A stretch of 64,000 nt of DNA from Gammaproteobacteria bacterium (GCA_030426355.1 JAUHYQ010000004.1:310001-374000), one strand, 5' to 3'; counted from the first letter of the stretch, positions 7,669 through 16,549 are shown. Numbers and translations: made by a program. The notes: generated from the letters alone by a model not told the origin.

Positions 7669-10440
7669 TCAGGTGGCATCGGAAGTGACTTGTTTCGCGA
7701 AATCGCAGGTTACATCCTGAAAGGTTGCGTTGGGTTCGTAGAAAAAGCTGCGGAATGTGATATGCCCGTACCCGCCGACCAATGAAGTCGGCTTGATAAG
7801 CCCGCCGCTGGAAATGACCGCGCCGAAGTTCTGCCGACCCGGAAACATCATCGGGTCCCAGCCATGGTACATAAAGGTCATACCGGGCTGCACCATTGAG
7901 CTCACGTGCGCAATGACTTCGAATGATCCGAACGAGTTAAACACGCGAATCTTGTCGCCGTCCGCGACGCCTCGTTCTGCTGCATCGTCAGGATTGACGT
8001 AGATGTCCGGCTCGCCCCGTTGCAGACTGAGCATCAGCGAATCGTCGCGCCACATGCTGTGAATACCGTGTCGCACGTGCCCCATCACCATCCGTAACGG
8101 GTAACCTTTGATGGATACCGGCTCGCGATAAGCGGGCAAAGCCTCGCCCTCTTCCATGAACCAGTCGTGGTCAATATAAAACTGCTGGCGCGATGTCAGC
8201 GTCTGGTAAGCCTGTTTATCAATCAACGATCTATTGATCTTTGTGTCATACGGAGACCCGGGCCCATAGACGATACCGTCGGAATCGTTGACCCGGACGA
8301 TGCCTTTTTGCGCCAGCTCTGAAAACTTCATGTCAGGGACGCCGTGGTTGTTGTCCATCAGCCACTGGGCAATGTCTTCCGCCGACTGAAACCTGCCGCC
8401 CATGGTGTATTGGTCCAGATATTTCGTCATGTCGCGAACTATCGGCATGCCGAACATACTGTCCTGCACGGGCGCAATGTTTCGTTCCCTGGCGCGACGA
8501 CTGATCGCCTCAGCAAGGCGTCGATAGGACTCGAAATCATCCACGGCCTCGCCAAGTGGCGGTACGGCAGCATCAAGCACCTGCGCATAGGGCGTGCGCG
8601 ATTCGAGCATGAAATCTTTACGCTCGTAATGATGAGCAATCGGCAGCACATAGTCGGAGTACATGGCGGTCGCGCTCATGTCCGGCGTCATGGTGACAAC
8701 GGTCTCGAGTACGTCAAAGCCTTCTTCGCGCCAGCGCTTGCCCGATACCCGCCAGTTTGCCGCATTACTCCCCGTGTATATCCCCATCTTCCAAGGCGTT
8801 TGCGAGTAATCGGGAAACCAGCGCTGGTCTACGGCCTTCTGATAGTACTTGTCGAGATGCGCAGACAGTTCTTCCCCGTAGACCTCGCGGGTGAGCTCCT
8901 TGTGATTCGCCTTGGTGTAATCCCAGCGCGACGTGGTCGCGATGCGGGGTGGCGGCAGATCCGCGATCATGTAGGCGATCTGCGTTTCAAAATCGTAGTT
9001 GGCGATCTGAATGCCCGTGCCGGGTTTCCCCTGATTCCCGGTGATGGCCAACAGCAACATGAAAGCGCGCTGAATCAGGTCACCGTGCATCCATTTACAG
9101 ACGCGATAACCCGTGAAGATCATCGCGGGGCCGGCCGTTGCGAATTTTCTAGCGACCTGGCGTATGACATCCGGGTTAACACCGGTAATGTCCGCAGCGG
9201 TTTCCGGTGCATACTCGGCCATCTTTGCCCGCGTCATTTCGAATACGGTCGTTACTTCTACTTCGCCAGCAGCAGTGGCCACCGTAAAGCGACCCTCAAG
9301 CGCGGGAACCAGATCGCCCAGTGCGATACTGCCCTGGTTCATTACCGGAATAGGCACGCCCGGGGGCGGCGGCGGGTTGCCCGTCGCGGGCGCTTCGGCC
9401 AAAGCATTGGTGGACTCATCCCAGATGTAAAAGAGGTTGTCACGGGCGCCTTCACCGCCAACTACGTCGGTTTCCCGCAGGAATTTGCCGTTATCGGTTC
9501 TGACCAGGAACGGCAGATCGGTTTGCTCCCGAATGAAGTCAGCATCGTGCAAACCGGCCTCAAGAATCACGTGCACCATGGATAAGGCCAGCGCCGCGTC
9601 GGTGCCCGGCTTGGGGTTAATCCATTTGCTCGAGTGCATTGCAGTGGGCGTGAATTCAGGCGCAATTGCGATCACTTCGGTGCCGTTGTAACGCGCCTCC
9701 CAGAAAAAGTGCGCATCGGGAATGCGGGTTACGGCGGGGTTGCAGAACCAGACCAGGCAGCACTTCGATTTGAACACGGCTGCCATCGTGTCCCCCAGCA
9801 GCGGGACGCCGGTGGTCATATACAAGCCGGTCGGCAGGTCACCGACGCCCGCAAAGGCCTCCGGGTATTCGATACCCGTGGTCGCTACAAAACGTCCCAT
9901 GGCAGGAAATACGGTTTGCTTCATGGCCGCCTGGGTGCCGGCACCCTGCGTGATGGATGCCGGACCGTACTCAAGTGTGTAGTCGATGAACTTGTCGGCG
10001 ATTTCGTCCATCGCCTGGGCCCAGGTGACGCGCTCCCACTTGCCTTCACCCCGTTTACCGATGCGTTTCATCGGGTAAAGCACGCGCTGCTTGCCGTACA
10101 TGTACTTGGCATGACGCAGCCCTTTCTGACAGCCGCGCGGCCCGTAGTCGGGGGTGTCGGGAGAGGAATGTCCGTACTCGCCCTGCTGCTCCTCCCGCCA
10201 GACAATGCCGTTTTTGACATAGACGTTGAAAGCGCAGTTGCCGGTGCAGTTGGTACCGTGCGTGCCGCGTGCAACCCGATCCCAGGTCCACTTGTTGCGC
10301 ATGATGTCTTCCCAGCGCCCGTAGGCAGGGACGTCTTCCTGCGCTTTTACTGCACCGAACTTGAGTGCCAGCAAACCGCCGCCGCTGCCCTGGATAAACT
10401 GCCGGCGTGTTGCAGCCGTGTTTAGCGTGTTCCCTGTCAT
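7669..10440 (-). CDS. Tat-exported molybdopterin oxidoreductase, DMSO-reductase family class II-like catalytic subunit
   Basis: A 923-residue catalytic subunit, starting at the ATG after GGTGAG. The Tat motif TRRQFIQGSGGG lies at residues 11-22. An iron-sulfur motif H61-x3-C65-x3-C69 with C104 in PRGCQKG gives the His-Cys3 FS0 pattern of class II enzymes (nitrate reductase, ethylbenzene dehydrogenase, steroid C25 dehydrogenase). The GVGDLPTG region is where the class II Mo-ligand Asp would be expected. C-terminal cofactor-binding sequence (HVRHGIHSMWRDD) is present, so the enzyme looks full length. It ends the minus-strand operon that begins at 14898. No beta (4Fe-4S) subunit, haem-b subunit or dedicated chaperone is beside it, which is unusual. 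It may hydroxylate or dehydrogenate an organic substrate, passing electrons to a cytochrome. Confidence 0.9.
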   Translation of the reverse strand: MTGNTLNTAATRRQFIQGSGGGLLALKFGAVKAQEDVPAYGRWEDIMRNKWTWDRVARGTHGTNCTGNCAFNVYVKNGIVWREEQQGEYGHSSPDTPDYGPRGCQKGLRHAKYMYGKQRVLYPMKRIGKRGEGKWERVTWAQAMDEIADKFIDYTLEYGPASITQGAGTQAAMKQTVFPAMGRFVATTGIEYPEAFAGVGDLPTGLYMTTGVPLLGDTMAAVFKSKCCLVWFCNPAVTRIPDAHFFWEARYNGTEVIAIAPEFTPTAMHSSKWINPKPGTDAALALSMVHVILEAGLHDADFIREQTDLPFLVRTDNGKFLRETDVVGGEGARDNLFYIWDESTNALAEAPATGNPPPPPGVPIPVMNQGSIALGDLVPALEGRFTVATAAGEVEVTTVFEMTRAKMAEYAPETAADITGVNPDVIRQVARKFATAGPAMIFTGYRVCKWMHGDLIQRAFMLLLAITGNQGKPGTGIQIANYDFETQIAYMIADLPPPRIATTSRWDYTKANHKELTREVYGEELSAHLDKYYQKAVDQRWFPDYSQTPWKMGIYTGSNAANWRVSGKRWREEGFDVLETVVTMTPDMSATAMYSDYVLPIAHHYERKDFMLESRTPYAQVLDAAVPPLGEAVDDFESYRRLAEAISRRARERNIAPVQDSMFGMPIVRDMTKYLDQYTMGGRFQSAEDIAQWLMDNNHGVPDMKFSELAQKGIVRVNDSDGIVYGPGSPYDTKINRSLIDKQAYQTLTSRQQFYIDHDWFMEEGEALPAYREPVSIKGYPLRMVMGHVRHGIHSMWRDDSLMLSLQRGEPDIYVNPDDAAERGVADGDKIRVFNSFGSFEVIAHVSSMVQPGMTFMYHGWDPMMFPGRQNFGAVISSGGLIKPTSLVGGYGHITFRSFFYEPNATFQDVTCDFAKQVTSDAT

Positions 10441-10465
10441 CTGCTCACCCAAATTTCATTGAACG

Positions 10466-11122
10466 TTACTTCCACTGACTATGCTGACCCGGCAGCACAA
10501 AGTCGTCATCCGCCATCGGCCCGAGTGTCCATTCCACCAGCGGTACCCGGTCGTTGCCAAAAAACAGCGCGTCGCCCACGAACATGGTCGGAGTTCCGAA
10601 ACCACCGCGTTCGATCAGTTCCAGACTGTAGGTGCGCACCTGAGCGAGATTGCCGGCATCACCGGCGGCCAATGTGATTTTCGCAGCGTCCAGCCCCGCA
10701 TCAGTTGCAACGCTGCCAAGCAAGTCAGTATCGGTCAGATCGGCAGGCCCACGTTGGGCATTGCCAAAAACCGCCCGAAATACACCCAGACTAAATGCTA
10801 ACCCTGCTCCGGCCTCTACTGCGGCCAGGGTCGCGGCTGCCGCCTGCTCGGTGTTCTGCGGCCAATTTGCCGCGAACTCAATCTTCAGGCCCCACATAAC
10901 CGCCCAGTCCTGCAGGTCTTTGCGCTGCCACGATGCCTTGGCAGGGTTCTCGGCAAAACGCCGGTTGACTCGCGCGGGATTCTCAGTTTCCAGCACTGTG
11001 GCTACCGATACTGGCTTGAGTGTGAGGCTGGCGCGGTTGCGCTCGCACACATCCTGTAATCGCACCAATGCCAGGTAACTCCAAGGGCAGGAATAATCAA
11101 AATACAGATCAACGCCGCTCAT
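10466..11122 (-). CDS. 2-hydroxychromene-2-carboxylate isomerase / DsbA-fold (kappa-GST-like) protein
   Basis: A 218-residue thioredoxin-fold protein of the HCCA isomerase group. It opens with LYFDYSCPWSYLALVRLQ, where the Ser at the start of SCPWS takes the place of the catalytic site found in NahD-type isomerases, and ends with the cis-Pro loop GFGTPTMFVGDALFFGNDR followed by the terminal substrate-site helix. NahD-type enzymes isomerise a chromene carboxylate in naphthalene breakdown using glutathione. It lies between the acyl-CoA ligase and the molybdoenzyme on the minus strand, so it supports an aromatic or cyclic catabolic role. A related FrnE-like oxidoreductase is the alternative. Confidence 0.85.
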   Translation of the reverse strand: MSGVDLYFDYSCPWSYLALVRLQDVCERNRASLTLKPVSVATVLETENPARVNRRFAENPAKASWQRKDLQDWAVMWGLKIEFAANWPQNTEQAAAATLAAVEAGAGLAFSLGVFRAVFGNAQRGPADLTDTDLLGSVATDAGLDAAKITLAAGDAGNLAQVRTYSLELIERGGFGTPTMFVGDALFFGNDRVPLVEWTLGPMADDDFVLPGQHSQWK

Positions 11123-11179
11123 AGGGCTATGGTTTGTAGGGCGATGGGTTGCACAATGCCCGCTTGACCGAAGCTGTGC

Positions 11180-12706
11180 TCATCGGGTTCGCAGCTCCGT
11201 TTTAAGCACTTTGCCACTGGCATTTCGGGGTAATTGTTCGATAAAAACATATTCGCGAGGCGTCTTCAGGCCTGAAATGCGCCCGTCGCAAAACTTGATG
11301 ATGTCATCGTCGCTTAACGCGCTGCCGGTCGCCTTAACGATAAAGGCTTTGAGGCGCTCACCCCACTTTTCGTCCGGCACGCCGATCACGGCGGCGTCGT
11401 TGATTTCAGGATGCTGCATCAGGATTTCTTCGACTTCGCGCGGATAGACGTTAATGCCTCCCGAAATCACCATGTCCTTGATGCGATCCACTATGTACAA
11501 ATGCCCGTCTGCATCCTTCTTGGCGAGATCGCCGACGGTGACCCAGCCCTCCTGAAAAGCTTCGGCAGTCTGCTCGGGCTTTTGCCAATATCCGTTGAAA
11601 AGACAGCTACTTGTTGAGAATAGCTCACCTATTTCCTCGGGTTCGCACTGGCTGCCATCCGCGCGCCTGATCTCTATCTGCGTACCCGGAAACGCCTGCC
11701 CCACGCAGGCCGTTTTGCGCAGCTGATCGGCAGGCCTCAGGTTGGAAACAATGCTGGCCTCCGTGGAGCCGTATGTTTCGTGCAGAATCTGGCCGAAATG
11801 CCCGATGATTTTTTCTTTCATCACCTGCGGCAACGGTGCAGCATTGGAAATAATGGTGTGCAAGGTCTCGCTGCGATTGGCATCAAGCACTTGCTGATCC
11901 AGCCCGAAAATGGCGTGAAAGTGCGTCGGGACCCCGAAGAAACCGGTTATGTGCTCTTCCTTGAATTTTCGCACCACCGCTTCAGGGTCAAACTTGTCCA
12001 TGATCTCCGCGTAACCGCCGAAAAAAACCGGGGCCAGGGCGAATATCATCCCGGCCCCATGACACATCGGCGCAATGGCCAGAAAACGGTCGTCCGGGCC
12101 AAAACAACCGTATTCAACGGCCATGGCATACAGGCTGATCACGCGGGAACGGTGTGGCACCAGCACGCCCTTGGGCTGGCCGGTCGTGCCGGAGGTATAG
12201 GGAATGGTAAAGGTGTCCCACTCTTCCACGGTCGGCAGACGCTTTAATGGTGCATTGCTGTCCCGCCACGGTGCGTAATCTGTGCCAATGGTCAACACGT
12301 GATCCACCGTTGCAAAGTTGGCGTTGGCGAGCGCTGCCGCCGAGGGTTCGTCGACGAACAGCACTTTCGCGCGGGCATCATCAGCAATCGCCACGATCTC
12401 GCGCACTGACAGGCGCGGGTTGATAGTGGCGGTGCCTATACCGGCCTGGGATGCTCCGAGCACAACTTCCAGGTATTCAATGGAATTCGCCGACACGATG
12501 GCCGCATGCTGACCGTGCGTCATGCCCAGGTCATTGAGTAGCCCCGCACATACCCGGTCAATAGCGTCCATTAACTGCGCATAGCTGACCTCGCGCTCAC
12601 GATGCCGCAGGGCAATTTTCGCTGGGTTGCGCAACATGGCTGAGCGCACTCCGCCCGGCAGCGACATGTGCTGAAACGAGAACGGCAGGTCAATCGAAGA
12701 GGTCAT
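11180..12706 (-). CDS. AMP-dependent acyl-CoA synthetase/ligase
   Basis: A 508-residue ANL-superfamily ligase that adenylates a carboxylic acid and transfers it to CoA. It carries the P-loop YTSGTTGQPKG at residues 170-180, the LHETYGSTEAS core near residue 315, the YIVDRIKDMVISGGINVYPREVE hinge region (only part quoted: DRIKDMVISGG), and a C-terminal NASGKVLK with the catalytic Lys near residue 502. It probably activates an acid intermediate for beta-oxidation-type or hydratase steps. It sits 21 bp downstream of the amidohydrolase gene in the operon. No Shine-Dalgarno is obvious before the ATG. Chain length or aromatic preference cannot be assigned. Confidence 0.92.
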   Translation of the reverse strand: MTSSIDLPFSFQHMSLPGGVRSAMLRNPAKIALRHREREVSYAQLMDAIDRVCAGLLNDLGMTHGQHAAIVSANSIEYLEVVLGASQAGIGTATINPRLSVREIVAIADDARAKVLFVDEPSAAALANANFATVDHVLTIGTDYAPWRDSNAPLKRLPTVEEWDTFTIPYTSGTTGQPKGVLVPHRSRVISLYAMAVEYGCFGPDDRFLAIAPMCHGAGMIFALAPVFFGGYAEIMDKFDPEAVVRKFKEEHITGFFGVPTHFHAIFGLDQQVLDANRSETLHTIISNAAPLPQVMKEKIIGHFGQILHETYGSTEASIVSNLRPADQLRKTACVGQAFPGTQIEIRRADGSQCEPEEIGELFSTSSCLFNGYWQKPEQTAEAFQEGWVTVGDLAKKDADGHLYIVDRIKDMVISGGINVYPREVEEILMQHPEINDAAVIGVPDEKWGERLKAFIVKATGSALSDDDIIKFCDGRISGLKTPREYVFIEQLPRNASGKVLKTELRTR

Positions 12707-12727
12707 AGCGATACTGTCGATTCAAGG

Positions 12728-13585
12728 CTATCCGGGCAGCTTAAACACGCGCAAAGCATTATCGCGCATCAGCATTTGCCGGGCATCGGCTTTAAAACCG
12801 AGCTCATCGATTTCACGCACAGCGCGTTCCGGGTCGATAACCGGCCAGTCAGTGCCGAACATGACTTTGTGCTTACCGTAGGAATTGGCGTAATGCACGT
12901 ATTCTTTCGGCCAGTACTTCGGCGCGTATGCATCGCCGGCGGTGTAAACGTTTTCGTGCTTCCAGCACATGGAAATCATTTCCTCCGTCCACGGAATACC
13001 GATGTGTATACCGATCAGTTTGAGTTCGGGAAAATCAATTGCCACCTGATCCAGCGTTATGGGCCTTGCGACACTGGGCAGTCGCCGCTGCCTCGAATAC
13101 ACGAGGTTGTGCCCCACCTGCATCATGATGGGTATATCCAGCTCGCAGCACTTCGCGTAATACGGGTAATATTTGGCGTGATCCGGCGGTAACTCGCACC
13201 AGTGGGGATACAGGTGCGCCCCGACAAATCCGTATTCCTTGACGGCCTCTTCGAGGTCGTACACGCCCTGCATGCCGCGGTGGCAATCTACCCCGGCCAA
13301 GCCCGAAAATCGTTCGGGATGCTGCTGCACGACGTCGTAGACGTCTTTATACGGAATTTCAAAGCCACCGCGCTTGTTGATGTCACCCGCGCGCACCGCA
13401 ATCAACAATGACCGCTCAATGCCCGCCTTGTCCATCTTGGCGAGATAATCGTTTACTGAAACACCGTCGCGCATGTATGCGGGCATGCGCACCTGCTCTT
13501 TAAAGTCGTCGTCCAGCCCGGTCTGCCCCTTCGACACAGTCTCAGGGGTGTACAAATTGCAGACAATATCAATTGCGCCGGCCAT
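12728..13585 (-). CDS. Amidohydrolase-2 family protein with a degenerate metal-binding HxH motif
   Basis: A 285-residue protein. The ATG at 13585 is chosen because AAGGAAGG lies just upstream; a longer frame to 13615 exists. It has the amidohydrolase-2 barrel: the strand FSGLAGVDCHRG, the FVGAHLYPHWCELPP loop, LIGIHIGIPWTEEM, and KVMFGTDWPVID with the conserved Asp near residue 240. The usual N-terminal HxH is replaced by IDIVCNLY, so the first metal pair is missing and activity may be altered or metal-independent. Relatives include decarboxylases and hydrolases of aromatic acids. It is preceded in the operon by the bicupin. Confidence 0.85.
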   Translation of the reverse strand: MAGAIDIVCNLYTPETVSKGQTGLDDDFKEQVRMPAYMRDGVSVNDYLAKMDKAGIERSLLIAVRAGDINKRGGFEIPYKDVYDVVQQHPERFSGLAGVDCHRGMQGVYDLEEAVKEYGFVGAHLYPHWCELPPDHAKYYPYYAKCCELDIPIMMQVGHNLVYSRQRRLPSVARPITLDQVAIDFPELKLIGIHIGIPWTEEMISMCWKHENVYTAGDAYAPKYWPKEYVHYANSYGKHKVMFGTDWPVIDPERAVREIDELGFKADARQMLMRDNALRVFKLPG

Positions 13586-13654
13586 ACAATCCTTCCTTAG
13601 AACAGAGCGCCGCAAGTCGCGCGCATTAACTACCGTTGGGTAGCATCCGGCGTG

Positions 13655-14560
13655 CTATTGGCCGTCGAGATCCCATTCCCCTGCGGACCGCGATCGCACC
13701 GGAATGCCCGATATAACAGGTGCCTGTGTCTTCGGATCATAGTTAACCGCATTACCCAGAACGACCACCTGCTCTTCGGTGGTAATCCAGTTGATCAGGC
13801 TACCGTCGAGCCGGAAAAACCCGGTCCAGCCGCGCTCCGCGCCCGCGACGAAATGGCCATGCTTCACCATCGCCGGACGGAAGAAATACGTGCCCGGATC
13901 AAGTGAACCAAAGTTGTACTCCAGATCACCTTCGAGGCTATAGGCTTCCTCGAAAACCGGATGGTGCACCATGCGGTTATCCGACCACCCGGGAGGCGCC
14001 CACGCCACCATGGTGACAAATCCCGTGTTGTTATTGGTCGGCGATGCGGGGTCGAGATACAACAGCTTTAATTTAAGAAAGCGCTGCGTGTCGCCTTCGT
14101 AGGCATTCGGCATCCATTCCATGCGGCTGGAATCAACAATGGTGAGTTCGCCGTGGGCACGTGAAGCTGTATTGCCGCCGCGGGACACAAATTTGGCCCG
14201 GTCCTTGCGCGATACCGAGAACCCCCAGTCGCCGTACTCGCGAAACATCAGCACCACGCTGCCGGCTTCGACTTCAATTTTGGGCACCGCAAGGCCAGCC
14301 GGCGCACGCCAGTAACCGCCTTTGGACAGGTACCTGTCGCCAATGCGGATACGGCCCTGCTCTACATACCATTCGGTATCGGCATGGTGATAACCACCCG
14401 GTCGGCTCCAGGCTTTTTGGAAGACAACGCGCAGCGATGCCGAGCCGTCTTCTTCATCGTAAGAGAGGTTGCGCTGCTTGGCCCCGGCGCTACCGCGTGG
14501 TAGCTCTGCATCGTGCCAGCAGAGGTCGCTCTGCTGAATTAATTCAACGTGAGGTCTCAC
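13655..14560 (-). CDS. Bicupin (DUF4437-like) protein
   Basis: A 301-residue protein with two cupin domains. The first has a typical GGYHHADTEWYVEQGRIRIGD motif with paired His and a Glu metal ligand (about residues 54-75). The second, around residues 190-250, has HHPVFEEAYSLEGDLEYNFG and YFFRPAMVKHGHF. No signal peptide. Such proteins bind Fe, Mn or Zn and act as dioxygenases, isomerases or hydrolases of small acids. The start overlaps the stop of the upstream lysine-tailed gene by 4 bp (ATGA-type), indicating translational coupling. The assignment to DUF4437 is from pattern memory; the cupin fold itself is clear. Confidence 0.8.
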   Translation of the reverse strand: MRPHVELIQQSDLCWHDAELPRGSAGAKQRNLSYDEEDGSASLRVVFQKAWSRPGGYHHADTEWYVEQGRIRIGDRYLSKGGYWRAPAGLAVPKIEVEAGSVVLMFREYGDWGFSVSRKDRAKFVSRGGNTASRAHGELTIVDSSRMEWMPNAYEGDTQRFLKLKLLYLDPASPTNNNTGFVTMVAWAPPGWSDNRMVHHPVFEEAYSLEGDLEYNFGSLDPGTYFFRPAMVKHGHFVAGAERGWTGFFRLDGSLINWITTEEQVVVLGNAVNYDPKTQAPVISGIPVRSRSAGEWDLDGQ

Positions 14561-14898
14561 TTGCGGCCTCCTGCTTTTTTCTTGGACTTTTTCTTGGACT
14601 TTTTCTTGGCTTTCTTCTTAGCCTTCTTTTTCGCGGCTTTCTTTTTCGGGCCGCCCTGAGTCTCGGCCAGAATCAGATAGTCGTCGCACAATGCCCTGGT
14701 TTGCGCGCACGCCTCCATGAATTCGTCCATCAGCTCGCCATCAACCGGCACCTGACCTTTTTTGCGTGACTTTTTCTTGAGTTCGCGCCAATCGCTGTTC
14801 AGACGTTTAAGGGTCTGTTCCATTGCATTCGTAACGTAGCGGGAATGGAAATCCCAATCACCACGAATCTGGGATAAATCAACTTTTTCGCTAGACAC
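14557..14898 (-). CDS. Small protein with lysine-rich C-terminal tail
   Basis: A 113-residue protein of unknown family, first gene of the minus-strand operon. It starts at GTG 14898 with GAGGAG upstream. Residues 1-82 look helical and charged (DWDFHSRYVTNAMEQTLKRL, then MDEFMEACAQTRALCDDYL). From about residue 84 to the end it is KKK/AKK/SKK repeats. The tail is compositionally like the N-terminal tail of the PuuE-like protein at 204-1235. Possible roles are nucleic-acid or polyanion binding or holding enzymes together; none is shown. Coupled by a 4-bp overlap to the bicupin. Confidence 0.75.
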   Translation of the reverse strand: MSSEKVDLSQIRGDWDFHSRYVTNAMEQTLKRLNSDWRELKKKSRKKGQVPVDGELMDEFMEACAQTRALCDDYLILAETQGGPKKKAAKKKAKKKAKKKSKKKSKKKAGGRK

Positions 14899-15062
14899 CA
14901 GCGTTTCTCCTCACCCTGTGCTGTTTATCAATCCGGAAGCTGCTTTCCATGCAGCGTTGCGACTGAGTTTAGCAAAGAAATTTTCAACCAATGACCCACA
15001 ACCATGCTTTATATCCGTTCTATGGCTTGTCACCGGGCAGTGTGGCTCCGTAGAATCAGCCA

Positions 15063-15734
15063 ATGGACGCCTATCTAAGCTGGAAATACCTGCATATCCT
15101 GATGTTTGTGTTCTGGGTGGGCACTGACATGGGTGTCTTTTTGTCCTGCAAAAAGGCCACCGACCCGAAGGTACCCATAGATGCCCGCTTTATGCTGCTG
15201 CACATGGCCTTGCGGATCGAGCTCCTGCCCCGAACCATGTGGAAAATGGCCCTGCCGCTTGGTGTGGCGCTGGCGCGTGAACTGGAGCTGATTGAGCTCA
15301 GTACGATCAATTATTTGCTGATCTGGGCCTTCAGTATCGCCTGGTGGTGCCTGAGTGTTTCCAGTGCCTGGCACTACGACAAACCTATCGGTCATACCCT
15401 GGGCAAATACAACAACATTGTCACGGGCATTGTGGGCACCGTGCTGATCATCATTGCCGGTACCTCACTTATGGGTAACGGGCCGTTCGCGGCGGATGCC
15501 AGCTGGCTAGCCTGGAAGGTTGGTATTTACGGGCTTATCAACCTGGCCATCGTCGCAATGCTGTACGTGTTTGACCCTATGGGCATTGAATTCGGGCGAC
15601 TGGCGGTCGAAGGCTCAACCCCGGAGATAGAATCCAACATCACGACCATCATGAACCGCGCGACGGTGACAATCTGGGGAACCTACGTGCTGATCTTCGT
15701 GGTCGGCTTTATCGCCACCACTAAAATCATTTAA
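15063..15734 (+). CDS. Multi-pass membrane protein, paralogue of the protein at 15749-16549
   Basis: A 223-residue integral membrane protein with about five hydrophobic helices. Helix 1 holds YLHILMFVFWVGTDMGVFL, followed by a short basic loop, a helix with a conserved-looking LLHMALRIELLPR segment, and later helices around ITGIVGTVLIII and the C-terminal YVLIFVVGFIATT. Histidines inside or near helices could bind haem, as in CopD or cytochrome-b-like proteins, but no family is certain. It is divergent from the lysine-tail operon (164 bp apart) and convergent with its paralogue, 14 bp between stops. A role in electron transfer for the nearby redox enzymes is inference. Confidence 0.8.
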   Translation: MDAYLSWKYLHILMFVFWVGTDMGVFLSCKKATDPKVPIDARFMLLHMALRIELLPRTMWKMALPLGVALARELELIELSTINYLLIWAFSIAWWCLSVSSAWHYDKPIGHTLGKYNNIVTGIVGTVLIIIAGTSLMGNGPFAADASWLAWKVGIYGLINLAIVAMLYVFDPMGIEFGRLAVEGSTPEIESNITTIMNRATVTIWGTYVLIFVVGFIATTKII

Positions 15735-15748
15735 ATGCTCTTGCTTCG

Positions 15749-16549
15749 CTAGTCGCTTGCCGTCCCGCTAAGGATGGACTGACGATTTTCCAGCGACATC
15801 GGGTTTTCATCCGAGCCGGGCTGAAATGTACCCAGGGCACCGGCCATGCCCAGCGCCACCCAGCTAGCAATCATGAAGATACGGGCACGGCTCGCGGCGA
15901 CATCCATTGCACGATCCAGTTCGGCAGACGGACCCGATGCTTCCATTTGATCAACGGCCTTGGCGAGGATGCTCAACCGCGAACGGACAATAATCCCGAA
16001 CGACACAAGAATGGCAAACAAAACCAGCTTGGCGGCTACCCAAGGTACGTCGTCCAGACGTCCGTCACCCATCGCAATAGCGACCGAGACCAGCACAGCA
16101 ATCATGATCAGCCAGCGAAATCCGATGTCCAGTCGCGCCAAGCTGGAACCCGGATCGTCGCCGCTTCGAAAATAGGTCAGCAAGGTCAGGGTTAGCCAGA
16201 CGGGGCCCAGCAACACAATGCCCGCCATCTGCCACCATGGGTGCTCTATGCCGCGCAATTCGGTGAGCACGCCCCCGACTGTCAGCATGAGGCTCATGCA
16301 GGCCAGCGATATCAGCCCTATGACCGGCATGATCCGGCCCGCCGCCACTCGCTGCGCTGGCGTGATTTCGGTATTGGTGAGTTTGCGGCTCCACATGTAA
16401 ACGCCGATATCCGGTCCAAGCCAGAATACAAACAAGGCCTGATGCAAAAACAACACAAGGCGATAGTTGAAGTCACTGGTAGAAGTCGCCGCCATCGCGA
16501 TACTGCTCAGCAGGCAGCCGACCAACAGGAGGTAAAGCTTTTTATTCAT
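15749..16549 (-). CDS. Multi-pass membrane protein, paralogue of the protein at 15063-15734
   Basis: A 266-residue protein with an N-terminal signal or first helix (residues 1-20) and about five further membrane helices. The second begins HQALFVFWLGPDIGVYMWSRK, closely like HILMFVFWVGTDMGVFLSCKK in the facing gene. Later helices include GLISLACMSLMLTVGGVL, LLGPVWLTLTLLTYF and MIAVLVSVAIAMGDG; the C-terminal helix is MIASWVALGMAGALGTF. Function unknown. The tail-to-tail paralogue arrangement suggests an old inverted duplication or a heteromeric complex. Confidence 0.8.
   Translation of the reverse strand: MNKKLYLLLVGCLLSSIAMAATSTSDFNYRLVLFLHQALFVFWLGPDIGVYMWSRKLTNTEITPAQRVAAGRIMPVIGLISLACMSLMLTVGGVLTELRGIEHPWWQMAGIVLLGPVWLTLTLLTYFRSGDDPGSSLARLDIGFRWLIMIAVLVSVAIAMGDGRLDDVPWVAAKLVLFAILVSFGIIVRSRLSILAKAVDQMEASGPSAELDRAMDVAASRARIFMIASWVALGMAGALGTFQPGSDENPMSLENRQSILSGTASD

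Noticed and set aside
8344-9585. 413-codon plus-strand open frame
   Set aside because: It lies wholly antisense to the well-supported molybdoenzyme gene and its translation shows no domain; GC-rich shadow frame.
14570-14650. Short-period DNA repeat rich in CTTCTT-like triplets
   Set aside because: It encodes the lysine tail of the small protein; period and frame fit coding, not a mobile or regulatory repeat.
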